Notes: a model not told the origin generated them from the sequence alone. Positions 34,401-45,083 are shown, counted from the first letter of the stretch. The stretch is 64,000 nucleotides of DNA from Perognathus longimembris pacificus (GCF_023159225.1 NC_063167.1:9951734-10015733); one strand, 5' to 3'. A program made the numbers and translations.

Positions 34401-37400
34401 TGAGGCTTGAACTCAGGGCCTGGGTGCTTGTCTCTGAGCTTCTTTAGCACAAGGCTAGCTCTCTGTCACTTTGAGCCATAGCTCAACTCTAGTTTTGTGT
34501 TGGTTAACTGGTGATAAGAACTTAACTGCTTGGGCTGGCTTTGAACCACCGTCCTCAGATCTCAGCCTCCTGAGTCGATAGGATTACAGGTGTGAGCCAC
34601 CAGCACCTGGCCATGAGTACATTTCTTTTTGAACAGTGTCACCCCTTCCCACGGTCTCTCCTAGGAATTTAATTTATTATTTTGCTTTGTTTATTTTGCA
34701 CATGCGCATGCATTGCTGTTGAGTCTATGTCTGGGTCTTGAGTTTCCATGTTGCACTTTATAGATTCCTCTTTTTTCCCCAGTGCCAGTACTAGGGCTTG
34801 ATCTCTGCCTTGCACTCTTGCTTAGCTTTTTTGATGAGCTGGTGCTCTTCTACTTGAACCACACCTCTACTTCCTGCATTTTGCTGATTAATTCAAGATA
34901 AGATTCTCTTGGATCTGTCTGCCTATTCTGGCTTTGAACCTTGATCCTCAGATCTCAGCCTCCTGAGTAGAATTTACAGATGTGAGCACTGATGCCTGGC
35001 TCAAGCTCTTTTCCCAGTGGTTTTTCTGATAGACCCTCGATAGCTAATGCTTCAGCCCTTCTGGTGGGTGTGTGATGCAGGGTCATTGTACATTTGATGC
35101 GCATTTCCCCAGGGAATGGAGGGAATCAGGTGCTGGGTTTTTTGTTGTTGTTGTTGTTTTTGCCATTCCTGGGGCTTGATCTTGGCCTGGGCACTGTCCT
35201 TCATTTGCTCGAGGCTAGAGCTCTACCACTTGCCCCAGTACTACTTCCAGCTTTTTCTGTGTACGTGGTACTGAGGAATTGAACCTAGGGCTTCGTGCAT
35301 GCTAGGCAAGCACTCTACCACTGAGCCACATTCCCAGCCCCATCCTTGAGTTTTTTTGCTCAAGGCTAGTACTCTACCAATTGAGCCACAGCTTCATTTG
35401 TGACTTTTTGGTAGTTAGTTGGAGATAAGAGCCAGATAAGCCCAGGGTGGCTTTGAACCATGATCCTCAGATCTCAGCCTTCTGAGTAGCTAGCCTAGGC
35501 ATGAGCTACTAATGCAGGTGCACCTTTTCTTTCCCTGTCGGCAGTGGGGCTTGAACTCTGGGCCTGGGCGCTGTCCTTGAGATCTTCAGCTCAAGGCTAG
35601 CGCTCTACCACTTGAGCCACAGTGCCACTTCCAGTTTTCTGGTGGATAATTGGAGATAAGAGTCTCATGGACTTTCCTGCCTGGGCTGGCTTTGAACCAT
35701 GACCCTCAGATCTCAGCCTCCCGAGTAGCTAGGATTACATGTGTGAGCCATCGGCGCCGGCTGGTGCTGGGCTTTTTTAATGAGCCATATCAGTGATATG
35801 CTAGAACCATGATGCACGGGATGCTGCATATGACAGCTAGGTATAGATAGGACCACTTTTGGCTCTGTGGTTGTTGGGGATTGGGGCTTCCCTTGGCTCT
35901 CCTACGGAGCTCTCTGATTGCAGCGCTCTCTCTTCCCTTTAGAACATAAAGAAGAAGGAAGGAGCAGCTGGGACTCCCCGAGCCCGGCCTGCCAGCACAG
36001 GAGGTCTGAGCCTGCTTCCCCCTCCTCCGGGAGGCAAGGCCTCCACACTCATCCCACCTTCTGGCGAGCAGTTGTCTACAGGAGGCTCCCTCCAGCCAGC
36101 CGTTGTTCCTGGTTCAGGTCTGTGCTGGGCGAGGCTTCCCTCCTTTACCCCTTCTGATATGTCACTTTGACCTGGATGTGTCAGACATAGATCCTATGCA
36201 CACTAGAGGTTCTTCGTTCCCTTCTCTTGGCTCTCCCTCTAGGCAGGGGCTTGAGTCAGAGCAGGCAGGTTCCAGATCCTCAGTGGGTATTAAATGGGTG
36301 ACACTGATACATCTCTGCCTATGCCTAGTGAGAGCGAGGAGTCAACGTATAGGGTATAGACCATGAGCCGCCCGCAGGGTCCTGCCAGGGAAGCTTCTTG
36401 GAGGAGGCATTGAGCTGGCCTACGAAGGAAGGACATGATTGGGGCAGAGATAGTGGCATTCCAGGCAGAGAGAAAAGCATGACTGGGCTCAGCCTTTGAG
36501 ATGCTGGTATATCTAAGAAGATGCATGTAGCACAGAGTGTGCCAAGGTGAGCAGGAAACAGTTGTGGAGATTTCGTTTGGAGTGGGTCACTGGGTGCTGG
36601 GAAGCTGAGAGAGCTCCTGGCGTCTTGTGTTGGTGACACCTTTGGAGAGCCCAGGATTCCTAAATCTAGCGCTGGGGTGCCAGCCCTTGGCTCCCTCTTC
36701 CCTGCCAGGGTGTGCTCTGGCCTTCCCAGGCTGGGGATTTACACCAGCCCATCTCCATCCGATTCCTCACCCAGTTTGGGCCAGCCTCCAGGTACAAAAG
36801 CTTTCTTGGTTCTTAGAGAATCTGACATTGGGGCTTGGAATATGGCCTTGTGGCAAGAGTACTTGCCTCGCATACTTGAAGCCCTGGGTTTGATTCCTCA
36901 GCACCACATATATAGAAAATGGCCAGAAGTGACACTGTGGCTCAACTGATAGAGTGCTAGCCTTGAGCAAAAAGAAGCCAGGGACAGTGCTCAGGCCCTG
37001 AGTCCAAGCTCCAGGACTGCCTCCCTTCCCCCTCCCCCCCCCCCCAGAAAAAAAAGAAAGAAAGAAAGAAAAAAGAATCTGATATTGCCTCCTTTGCCTG
37101 CGGGTCAAGCTTTCAACCTCAGCCCTGTGGGGGAATTTCCCAGTCCGGAGAGGGGCTGTCCTTGGCACCAGGATTTTTTTTTTTTTTTTTTTTTTTTGCC
37201 AGTCCTGGGCCTTGGACTCAGGGCCTGAGCACTGTCCCTGGCTTCTTTTTGCTCAAGGATAGCACTCTGCCACTTGAGCCACAGCACCACTACTGGCTAT
37301 TTTCTATATATGTGGTGCTGGGGAATCGAACCCAGGGCTTCATGTATATGAGGCAAGCACTCTTGCCACTAGGCCATATTCCCAGCCCAAGCACCAGGAT

Positions 37401-39544
37401 TTTAAAAATTTTATTTTTATTTTTTTGTTTGTTTGTTTGTTTTTCCCATTCCTGGGGCTTGAACTCGGCCTGGACCCTGTCCCTGAGCTGCTTTTTGCTC
37501 AAGGCTAGAACTCTACCAATTGAGCCACAGCACCACTTCTGGCATTTTCTGTTTATGTGGTACTGAGGAATGGAACTCAGGGCTTCATGCATACTAGGCA
37601 AACACCACTAGGCCACATTCCTAGCCAGGGAATTTTTAAATTTTATTTTTTGTGGTAATTATGGTTTGGACTCTGGCCTCCTGCTTGCTAGGCAGGCATT
37701 GCTTGAGCCACTCCGCCAGTATCCTTTTGGATTGTTTCTTGTTTGTTTTGTGCTGGTACTAGGGCTTGAACTCTGGGCCTCACACTCGCACTCAGCCTTT
37801 TCACTCATGGCTACCACTTGAACCACACCTTCACTTTTGGCTTTGTGCTGGTTACTTGGAGATGAGTCTTGTGGATTTGTCTGCTTATGCTGGCTTCAGA
37901 CCAGATCTCAGACTCCTGGATAGCTAGAGCTAGGATTATAGGTGTGGGCCACTGGCACTGGGCTGGACTGTTTCTTTTATGCCCTGGCTAGCCTGGACCA
38001 TGATCCTCCTATTTATTTTTCCTTTGTCACTGGGATGACAGGTCATACCACTATACCAGCCATTGGTTGAAACAGTATAGGTGGCATTCTCCATTTGTGA
38101 AATCAAGACGGGAGGTAGTAAGTTTGAACAGATTTCAGCATCCATAGTTGAAAATATTTTGGGGTATAACTGATGGGTAACAAGTGACACTTGCTGTTAC
38201 TTTGTGTAGTTTCTACTTTCCCCCTGAGGCTTCCAAGTGCTGAGCTAAGGTGGAAATGTAGCACTGCTGGTGTTGTGGGCCCTAGACATGTCTCATTTGT
38301 CCTTGTCAGTCATGAGACTGACCCCCAGGTCTCATAAATTAATCACTGAGATAAGCAGGAAGAAGCCCCTGACTTTTCTGTCTTCTTTCTCCCTACCCAC
38401 TGGACTTGGGACATGAATAGGAAATGCTGCTGTGTCCTGGCCCCAGTCCAAGCCTGCCACTGCTGCCACCGCTGATGTTTGGGGAGACTTCACAAAATCT
38501 ACAGGGTGAGGAGAGCCGCATTTGGGTCTGGGTAGCAGTTAGGTGTGTTTGCAAAGACCCAGGGATGCTCCCCATGCCTGCCTTTTGGCTGCGGAAGCAT
38601 CAGCTCTGGGTAGACATTTTCAGGCCTGCCAGAAGACCGAGCCCCAGATGCCTGCTTTGGGATGGAGATTGTCCTCTGTGCATATCTGTGAAGGCTTCTG
38701 GCTGTCCGTACCACCTTACCAAGTGCTTTGGATGGCCCCCAGTTCCTCTCTCTCCTCTCTCCCTGAAAGTCAGAGTCCAGACCGCACACCCTCATGGGAC
38801 TGTCTTTTACTAGTTAATAATCATAGTACCATAATCATAGTACCATAAATCACCAAAATAATTCGTAGGACTTCTGAGGTGGAGTGTCTAGCCTTCCTTT
38901 GGAGTGAAGGTGGAAAGATGCTCAGTTCCTGTTTGTACTATTAATGTATGTGGCCAGGTTCTAGAACCTGGGTCAGTGAGGGCTCCGGCTACAGCAGCAG
39001 GAAAGCAGCCACACAGTGTGGACATGAGTGACGTGGCTGTGTACCAACAGAGCTGTTCACCAGAGTACAAGGGCATGGCATAACTAATTTAAGAGAAAAG
39101 TGGGTTTTTTTGGTTTTTGTTTGCCAGTCCTGGGCCTTGAAACCAGGGCCTGAGCACTGTCCTGGCTTCTTTTTGGTCAAGGCTAGCACTCTGCCACTTG
39201 AGCCACAGCGCCACTTTTGGCCATTTTTTGTATATGTGGTGCTGGGGAATCGAACCCCGGGGGTCATGTATGCGGGGCAAGCACTCTTGCCACTAGGCCA
39301 CATTCCCAGCCCAAGAGAAAAGTTTATATGACTTGAGGACACACAGGCTGAGGTTTGGTCCTGGGCCATAGTTTGTTGACCGTTGCTCTTGGCTATTCAG
39401 AAACTGTCTGCTTAGTGGTCTTTCTGCCCAGAGAGAAGCCACCTTCATCTACTGCCCAACGGCTGAGCTCTTCCTGTCCTCTCTTCCTCTTATAGGCCGC
39501 CTTCCAGCCAGACGCAGCCAGGCACAGGCTGGGTCCAGTTCTGA
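24187..39544 (+). CDS. NECAP2: NECAP2, adaptin ear-binding coat-associated protein 2 (8 coding exons)
   Basis: NECAP proteins bind the ear domains of clathrin adaptors AP-1 and AP-2; NECAP2 is known for endocytosis and fast recycling of receptors from early endosomes. Coding exons are 24187-24278, 26620-26720, 32036-32140, 32223-32304, 33030-33138, 35943-36117, 38421-38505 and 39496-39544, all bounded by AG/GT. Joined, they give 798 nt with one frame, 265 residues plus stop, close to the roughly 263 residues of the human protein as I recall it. The N-terminal half is the PHear (PH-like) domain, with stretches such as YESVLCVKP and [20 protein letters not shown]. The tail is Pro/Ser-rich and carries two WxxF adaptor motifs, WGDF (exon 7) and the C-terminal WVQF. 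The start ATG lies in a CpG island. I see no sign of decay. Residues before DRGDAF read GFV, where I recall GFG. Confidence is high because every exon matches the family in order. Confidence 0.97.
24615..24850 (+). repeat. Degenerate TTCCTGCCTAGCTTCCC minisatellite in NECAP2 intron 1
   Basis: About ten imperfect units of 20-28 bases built on TTCCTGCCTRGYTYCCC. All are pyrimidine-rich on the + strand and look like repeated acceptor-type tracts. Confidence 0.8.
25423..25469 (+). repeat. (TG)n microsatellite
   Basis: About 22 TG units leading into a reverse B1+dID SINE. Confidence 0.95.
25470..25688 (-). repeat. B1+dID SINE
   Basis: CTGGGGCTTGAATTCAGTGT to GAGCCACCAGTGCCAGC. Confidence 0.84.
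26620..26720 (+). CDS. NECAP2: NECAP2 coding exon 2
   Basis: Acceptor CTCCTTAG, donor GTAAAGC. Encodes [20 protein letters not shown] and continues to KLEDKTSG, the core of the PHear domain. Confidence 0.96.
26890..27098 (-). repeat. ID+dID SINE in NECAP2 intron 2
   Basis: GCCAGTCCTGGGCTTGAACT to GGCCATACTCCCAGCCT; GGACTTGTTCCTTTT repeats on both sides. Confidence 0.94.
27306..27553 (-). repeat. B1+dID SINE
   Basis: GGCCGGTCCCAGGGCCTGAA to GAGCCACTGGTGCCCAGCT; CAGACTCA/CAGCTC-type flanks. Confidence 0.84.
27794..28000 (-). repeat. ID+dID SINE
   Basis: CCAGTCCTTAGGCTTGAACT to GCCACATTCCCAGCCT; GCCCTCTGTCCTTT is duplicated at both ends. Confidence 0.92.
28740..28855 (+). repeat. B1-like monomer
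   Basis: CTGCACACCTGTAATCCCAG and GGGCTATGTAGTGAGACCCT. Confidence 0.78.
29147..31055 (-). mobile_element. 5'-truncated L1, antisense, in NECAP2 intron 2
   Basis: Read on the minus strand it encodes pieces of the ORF2 C-terminus: [31 protein letters not shown] and [15 protein letters not shown]. The A-rich 3' end is at about 29147-29185 and the 5' end at about 31055. A SINE splits it at 29884-30092. Stops and the truncation make it inactive. Confidence 0.9.
29884..30110 (+). repeat. ID+dID SINE in the L1
   Basis: GAGGCTGGGGATATGGCCTA to GGACTGGCCAAAA; AAATGTCTTTTTGA flanks both ends. Confidence 0.95.
31396..31640 (+). repeat. B1+dID SINE, worn
   Basis: TGCTTGGCTCATCTCTGTAA to GCCCTAGTACTGGTACAAAA. 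Confidence 0.8.
31643..31900 (+). repeat. B1+dID SINE
   Basis: GTGCTGGTGGCCCATGCCTG to CCCCAGGACTGGCAAAAAG. Confidence 0.87.
32036..32140 (+). CDS. NECAP2: NECAP2 coding exon 3
   Basis: Acceptor GCTTTCAG, donor GTACGCG. Encodes [20 protein letters not shown] and continues to [10 protein letters not shown]. The intron of only 82 nt to exon 4 is unusually short for this gene. Confidence 0.96.
32223..32304 (+). CDS. NECAP2: NECAP2 coding exon 4
   Basis: Acceptor GTTCCCAG, donor GTAAGT. Encodes [20 protein letters not shown] and the following ALQDHFK. Confidence 0.96.
33030..33138 (+). CDS. NECAP2: NECAP2 coding exon 5
   Basis: Acceptor CCTCCCCAG, donor GTGAGT. Encodes [20 protein letters not shown] and continues to GQTIKINIA, the end of the PHear domain. 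Confidence 0.96.
33945..34100 (+). repeat. MIR-like fragment in NECAP2 intron 5
   Basis: AATGAGCATCAGCTGTGGGC and GACACTGAGACACAGGGAGG then TAGCCAAGATCATCGTAGT follow MIR order. Confidence 0.65.
34295..34670 (-). repeat. L1 3'-end-like fragment, antisense, split by a SINE
   Basis: TTGTTATTATAAAGGCGATA and GAGTACATTTCTTTTTGAAC; the same sequence occurs at 17595-17890. ATGAGTACATTT is on both sides of the SINE. Confidence 0.65.
34377..34612 (-). repeat. B1+dID SINE
   Basis: GGTCAGTCATGAGGCTTGAA to GAGCCACCAGCACCTGGCC. Confidence 0.85.
34770..35003 (-). repeat. B1+dID-like SINE, old
   Basis: CAGTGCCAGTACTAGGGCTT to GAGCACTGATGCCTGGCT, much diverged. Confidence 0.7.
35143..35341 (-). repeat. 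ID+dID SINE
   Basis: TTGCCATTCCTGGGGCTTGA to GCCACATTCCCAGCCCC. Confidence 0.87.
35348..35520 (-). repeat. Partial B1+dID SINE
   Basis: GAGTTTTTTTGCTCAAGGCT to GAGCTACTAATGCAGG; the outer dID end is missing. Confidence 0.78.
35533..35765 (-). repeat. B1+dID SINE
   Basis: CCTGTCGGCAGTGGGGCTTG to GAGCCATCGGCGCCGGCT. Confidence 0.87.
35943..36117 (+). CDS. NECAP2: NECAP2 coding exon 6
   Basis: Acceptor TTCCCTTTAG, donor GTCTGTG (a weak non-GTRAGT donor). Encodes the Pro/Gly/Ser linker, starting [10 protein letters not shown] with [20 protein letters not shown] inside it. Confidence 0.95.
36833..37075 (+). repeat. ID+dID SINE with C- and A-rich tail
   Basis: GGGGCTTGGAATATGGCCTT to CTCCAGGACTGCCTCCC; a poly-C block precedes (GAAA)n. 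GAATCTGA flanks both ends. Confidence 0.88.
37171..37396 (-). repeat. ID+dID SINE
   Basis: Long T-run; GCACCAGGATTTT at both ends is the target duplication. Confidence 0.94.
37420..37627 (-). repeat. ID+dID SINE
   Basis: CCCATTCCTGGGGCTTGAAC to GCCACATTCCTAGCC, with (GTTT)n at the tail side. Confidence 0.87.
37748..37965 (-). repeat. Old B1+dID-like SINE
   Basis: GTGCTGGTACTAGGGCTTGA to GGGCCACTGGCACTGGGC. Confidence 0.7.
38421..38505 (+). CDS. NECAP2: NECAP2 coding exon 7
   Basis: Acceptor ACATGAATAG lacks a strong pyrimidine tract; donor GTGAGG. Encodes [20 protein letters not shown] then DFTKSTG, so it carries the WGDF adaptor motif. Confidence 0.95.
39106..39313 (-). repeat. ID+dID SINE in NECAP2 intron 7
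   Basis: GCCAGTCCTGGGCCTTGAAA to GGCCACATTCCCAGCCC; AAGAGAAAAGT flanks both ends. Confidence 0.94.
39496..39544 (+). CDS. NECAP2: NECAP2 coding exon 8, C-terminus
   Basis: Acceptor CCTCTTATAG. Encodes [15 protein letters not shown] and a TGA stop. The terminal WVQF is the AP-2 alpha-ear ligand of the family. Confidence 0.96.
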
Positions 39545-40640
39545 CCTGTACAGCTTTGTCCTCATCCAACTTTTGGGAAGGAGCTGTCTCATGTGAGCCC
39601 AAGGAAGGAGGCAGCGCGCTCTTGGATGCTCCCTGGTGTGTCTCTCTTCTTCATAGCCCGAGCATATGAAGCGGTAAATTGGCACCATGTTGCACTATTT
39701 CCTGGGATTCAAGTGTGCATCCAGCTCACAGAAGAAACACTCCAGAGCCTTCCCTGTCTGTCCTCCTGATGTGAGGGAAGCGGTGCCACCCTTTTCCATT
39801 GCAGTGACCCGTATTAAACACAAACCCCTAAGCAACAGAATGGGTTGAGTTTGCGACCTGGATTCAGATTAGCCCGTCAGAGGGTTGGCAGAGGTTCTGG
39901 GGTTACTGCAGGGCAGGGTGCTGTCTGCACTCCCTTTGGTGGGAGACAGGTGGTGCCTTCCAGAAGAAGAATTCCTTCCTGATTTCTAGCAGGTCTTTTG
40001 GGCTGTAATTTGAATGGGCCATTGGGGGATATTGGAAAGATTATACAACTCCTTACAGTTTTAAATATTTTGCTTTGCTAATGTGCCAGTCTAACATGTC
40101 CTTGAAAAAGGGGCCTATGGTGTCTACAGCAAGGGCTTCTGATGCCAGCAGCTGCCCTTGGCCACAGGTAGCTGACCGTTTACCTGGTTTCCGAGTCTGC
40201 AGCCAGGCAGGCAGTGCAAGCAAGGCAGGTGCTGGCAGCTGGATGGTGCAGTGTTTGGGCAGGAAAGTGGGAGCTTGTGGAGCTGGGGTCAGCCGTCCTG
40301 GCCACTGGCCACTTTCCAGGCTCCCAGTGGACATGGATGTTTGCAGATATACTTGCTGGTGGTCTCTGAAGTGCCTCACCAGCAGGAAGCCTTCTTCTCT
40401 TTTCTCCTTCAAGACTGAGCAACAGAAGGAGCTCAGTGAACTGGAAGCACAAGGCAGCCTGGTTTGCTGGCTTTATAAGAAATCGTTTTGAGTATATCTC
40501 TGGAATTGCTTTATTAACTTAAACTCTCATTTGAAAGATTTTTTTTGAAGGGTCAAGACCAAGAACTGAAAGTGTTGTTGATGTTTTTGTGGGACCAGAT
40601 ATTTTTTAAGATTAAAAAAATAAATATTTTTACTCCTGTC
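39545..40640 (+). other. NECAP2: NECAP2 3' untranslated region
   Basis: About 1.1 kb of non-repetitive sequence follows the stop. An AATAAA at 40619-40624 in an A-rich stretch is the likely poly(A) signal, followed by a GT-rich element (about 40640-40655) suitable for cleavage. A second AATAAA at about 40960 could give a longer form. The exact 3' end is inferred. Confidence 0.7.
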
Positions 40641-41054
40641 AGTGTGTGTGTGAGATAAATGTGTTTTTGGCAGCATGGCTGCTCAGCTTTCCAGGTAGCA
40701 ACAACAGTGTGCCTAGAGAGATTCCTAGAAAACGGCCCCTATTGCGCTAAGGTGTAGGCCTCTCCTGCAGGTCTATAGGCCTTTCTCTCATCCTCAGGAC
40801 AAGGTGGAAGTGGCAGCCGATTCTGTGGGGAAGCATGAGTAGGCCAGCTGTGCTGGAGGACCTGGCCCCGTGTCCCTGCCTCCCTGTGAGGTCTACCTGT
40901 GAGAACACACTCCAGAAAGGAAGGGTGCACACGTGTGGACCTGGCCTGGTCACAGTGACTAATAAAGTGCACAGAAGATGAGGGATCCTCCTCCCCACTG
41001 AATAGGGACAAGATTGCTTCAAAGGGTCCTCAGGACTAGGAGGAGACTGTGTTT

Positions 41055-41253
41055 CTTTTTTGCTAGTCCTGGGACTCAGAGCCTGGACACTGTCCCTGGC
41101 TTTTTTTTTTTTTTTTGCTCAAGGCTAGCACTCCACCTCTTGAGCCACAGTGCCACTTCTGGCTTTTTCCATTTATGTGGTGCCGAGGAATTGAACCCAG
41201 GGCTTCATGCATGCTAGGCAAGCACTCTACCACTAAGCCACATTCCCAGCCCT
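41055..41253 (-). repeat. ID+dID SINE
   Basis: GCTAGTCCTGGGACTCAGAG to GCCACATTCCCAGCCC. Confidence 0.88.
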
Positions 41254-41699
41254 GACTGAGTGTCTCGAATCAAGTTAGTGCTCATCTGCACAAGTTATTT
41301 CTGAGGGCATGGAGACTAGAATTGAGAAAGCTTAGTCTTGAGGATACCTTCATTAGAAGTACATTCTATGTAGTTTAGGCTGGCTTCAAACTCTCCATCC
41401 TCCTACCCCTCAGCTGCAATGGATTAGACATGTGCATCATACCCTGCTCCTATTTTATCAATATACAAGAAAATATAAGGGTAAATTCTTTTTTAACAGT
41501 ATGGGGATTTGAACAAGTCAGTGTCTCATGCTTGCTAGGCAGCTGCTCTGTCTCCAGCATAAACTGTTTCTTTTACAGACTTATTCTGCATTACTATCAG
41601 AAACTTTTAAATATATTTCTCTAGTTGTCAAATGGTCTTCTGTAATTCTTGAAACTATATCATAGTATTCTAATATGTAAATAAGCCATAATTTATTTT

Positions 41700-41908
41700 T
41701 TCTTTTTCTTTTTGCCAGTCCTGGGGCTTGAACTCAGGACCTAAGCACTGTCCTTGGCTTCTTTTTTGCTCAAGGCTAGCACTCTACCACTTGAGCCACA
41801 GTGCCACTTCCTGCTTTTTCTGTGTACGTGGTGCTGAGGAATCGAACCCAGGGCTTCATGCATACAGTATGGCAAGCATTCTACCACTAAGCCACATTCC
41901 CAGCTCTA
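41700..41908 (-). repeat. ID+dID SINE
   Basis: GCCAGTCCTGGGGCTTGAAC to GCCACATTCCCAGCTC; CATAATTT is on both sides. Confidence 0.9.
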
Positions 41909-41909
41909 G

Positions 41910-42307
41910 TCATAATTTGGTAAGCAAATCTATTGCAAGCTATTAAAGTCAGGTATTACAGGAAGACCTTGCAAATTAGCCTTCTGGTGAATGTGGTTTT
42001 GTTGAAGGTGGGCAGAGTCCACCCAGATTAGGTAGGTACTTGGCCTTAGTAAACTGGGGGTGGTTAACTCCAGTCATCTTCCTTTTTACCTGAGTTATAT
42101 ATAGATTAAGAACCCTCTGCAGTGAGCAGATGAGCATCTGGCATTCCCTAGTGGCTGGTCCTGGGGTCACTGGGCTAGGCACTACCTGGTGATTAGGAGT
42201 GATTGGTGGGCCGCGGCACTGTGATTCAACTGACTGCATCCTGGGTAGAGTTGTGCCAAATTCCTGGATTAGCACAGCAGAGACCAGGTCTTCACACAGA
42301 TCTGGGT

Positions 42308-42356
<49 letters not shown>

Positions 42357-42770
42357 CAGCCTTGGAGAGACAATGGGCTTGTTATTCTTCCCCAAATCTT
42401 GTGAGGTAGGTATAACAGTATAAAGAGCACAGGACAAGAAGCCTCTAACTTTGTGGGGGCAAGTGATGGTACACCTGAGACTCAACCTCTCCTGCAAAAA
42501 TGAAGATAATCCTAGAGCTTGCTTGGAAGTATAGACCTGCTACATAGAATGAAAGAATATGGGGAAGCAGGCTCAGGGAGACCTGGAAGGAGGAGCGAAC
42601 CCTAAGATTGACCTAATCTCTGCTGACCAACAGCTCCTAGCTCTGCTCCAGGCCTCGAGGCCTGCCCTCTAGCACAGTGTTATCTTCTAGCACAGGTTCT
42701 CAGAAACAGGTTCCTTTTGGATAAATATACTCCTAAATTCAAATATATAATCCTAAATATACTCCTAAAT
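41910..42770. other. Unassigned intergenic sequence
   Basis: Apart from the (GT)n no repeat or exon is recognised; a short direct repeat of TCCTAAAT-type sequence lies at 42730-42770. Confidence 0.4.
42308..42354 (+). repeat. (GT)n microsatellite
   Basis: About 23 GT units. Confidence 0.95.
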
Positions 42771-42771
42771 C

Positions 42772-42895
42772 AGGTGTTCTTGCCTGTAATACTAGCCACC
42801 CGAGGCTGACATCAGAGAATTGAGGTTCAAATCTAGCCAGTGCAGAAAAGTTGAGGAGACTTAACTAGCCTGAGTGCTAGCCCTGAGCCCCCAGT
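42772..42895 (+). repeat. Partial B1+dID SINE
   Basis: CTTGCCTGTAATACTAGCCA then a truncated dID (CCTGAGTGCTAGCCCTGAG). Confidence 0.7.
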
Positions 42896-43079
42896 CCTGG
42901 CTTCTCCCCTAACTCTAGCCCCCCAACTACCTCAAACCCCAGGATTACTGGCTGGGGGTAGACAGCTCTGTTGGGGTGAGGATCGGGAAGGCGGGAGGGG
43001 GCGGGCTGAGATGAACACGAAGTGGATGGACAGTGGACAAAAAAAAAAAAAAAAAACACAAAAAAAAACTAAATCTCAA

Positions 43080-44260
43080 AGAGCTAAGCACGCTTTCCTA
43101 AGCCCCGCTCCTCGAGGTGAAGTGTCCCCGGAGCTTAGCTACTGGAGCGCTTGGCAAGCAGTGCTTCAGCAACTGCGCCTGCGCGACGAGGGGAGGCCCG
43201 GATTGGGGAGGGGAGGGCAGGCTCAGGACTGGGGATCGGGGTGGGCCAAAGGGGCGTGGCGAGCCAGGTCCGGCGGTCGGGGGAGCCCAGGACGGGGGCG
43301 GAGGCGGGGTGTGGAGGCCCAGCCTGGGGCGGGGCGCGGCGAGTAGCAGGGGCGGGGCGCTGAGGCCCAGCCGGGGGCGGGGCGCGGAGCAGGGCGGGGG
43401 GGAACGTGGAGCAGGGGGCGGGGCGCGGAGGTCCAGCCTGGGGCAGGGCGGGGCGAGTAGCAGGGTCGGGGCGCTGAGGCCCAGCCGGGGGCGGGGCGCG
43501 GAGCAGGGCGGGGGGGGGGAACGTGGAGCAGGGGGCGGGGCGCGGAGGTCCAGCCTGGGGCAGGGCGGGGCGAGTAGCAGGGGCGGGGCGCGAAGCAGGT
43601 GGGGGGGGAAACGAGGAGCAGGGGGCGGGGCGCGGAGGGCGGGGCTTAGAGGCCCAACCGGGGGCGGGGCGCGGAGCGGGGGCGGGGCGCGGCCTGGAGC
43701 CGCCAAAGTCGCGGGCCTTCAGCGCAGTCCTCCGAGTCCGGCCCGCGCGCTGGGCGCCGTCCTAGCAGCTTCTGCTCCACGGCCGGTGTTTCCAGCCGTG
43801 GCCACCACGCAGCAGCCCCTTGGGAAGCTGTGTGTGTTAGGAAAGTGGCAGGGAAAGGAAGGACCAGGCCAGGCTCGATCTCAACGGGCTAGGACACCGA
43901 CCTTCCGCGGGCACGGAGGTGGGTGTAGAGATGGGCTCAGGAATGGGGTTTCACTGGGTCTAGCAGGGAGGCAGCGGTTAGCGAAAGTGCCACGCGATCC
44001 AGGGAGGTGTCGGGCTTTTCCCGACCGAGTATTTACAGCCAGGCTTAGATAGAGCGCCCTGCAGGATCTGTGTGCACCTAGGGAAACGGGGTGGGGGGGC
44101 AGGTGCTCCCGCTAGGAGCACCGCCGAGCACAAACCAACACCTACCGGCTTGTAGCGAGGGGCGAGCTTGGCGGTGCCGGCGCTGGCTCCCGCCACTCTG
44201 GGTGGGCGGAGCGGCCTGTCCCGCTGCGTGGGGGAGGCCTTGAGCTGAAGACCCCGCTGG
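43080..44260. promoter_or_regulatory. CpG island with GC boxes, no assigned gene
   Basis: Very high CpG density with dozens of GGGGCGGGG boxes. No first exon is recognised on either strand; the long frames through it arise from the repeat. Confidence 0.7.
43240..43700 (+). repeat. GC-box minisatellite
   Basis: Three to four imperfect copies of a unit of about 115-120 bp, itself built of GGGGCGGGGCGCGGAG motifs. GAACGTGGAGCAGGGGGCGG recurs at about 43402 and 43520. Confidence 0.85.
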
Positions 44261-44879
44261 TAGGACTCTGGGCGCTGGAGCTGATGGTGCCCGGCTGGGC
44301 GTCTGTGGTTACAGCCATTTCTTTGCCAGAGGGGCTGGTGCCTTTATGGGGTCCGGAAATCGACGATCAATGAGACCACTCAGATGACTATAGGGGATGG
44401 GAAGAATTTCATTGAGTAAGAAAGTACTGGCGCTGGCGCACCAGAACTGCACTCGAGGTGGGGATATCAAGATGCAGCCCCGAGCCATCTCACAAGGCTG
44501 CTTTTCAACCCCTAAACCACAGGAATTTTCCTTTCTGCCTAATTGTAGTGGCCCGTTAATTTCGGGAAGTGTCCAGGAACCAGTTAATTACTTTCGAGAA
44601 ATACCCAGAAACCTGTTGTAAACAGGTCAGGGCATCTTGACCATAATGGAGCCCATCTGACCATCAGGTGATGAAACAGGATGTAGCTCTTCCTGGGGGG
44701 TTACAGGTGTGGGCAACTGAAACCACACAATACAGAGCAAAGGGCTAGTTTCAGAAAAGTTTTACATTGAGCAGTGACACTAATACTGAACAATATTAGC
44801 AATACTTGTGTAAAGTTAGTAACAGACCAATTATTTACATCACTTCAGTGCAATAGTCCTCTGGGATGCACATGGGTTT

Positions 44880-45077
44880 TTTGTTTTGTTTTTTGCCAGT
44901 CCTGGGGCTTGAACTCAGGGCCTGAGCACTGTCCCTGGCTTCTTTTTGCTCAAGGCTAGTACTCAGCCACTTGAGCCACAGCGCTGCTTCTGGCCTTTTC
45001 TATGTGTGTGTGTGTGTGTGTGTGTGGTGCTGAAGAATTGAAGCCAGAGCTTCACTAGGCCATATTCCCAGCCCCAC
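44880..45077 (-). repeat. ID+dID SINE containing a (GT)n
   Basis: GCCAGTCCTGGGGCTTGAAC to GGCCATATTCCCAGCCCC; (GT)n at 45005-45028 expanded inside it. CACATGGG flanks both ends. Confidence 0.9.
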
Positions 45078-45083
45078 ATGGGA

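Noticed and set aside
43098..44052. Long open frames of 202 codons (-) and 311 codons (+) across the GC-rich tract
   Set aside because: They are low-complexity Gly/Arg/Ala or Pro/Ala translations of the GC-box minisatellite, present on both strands at once, with no domain.
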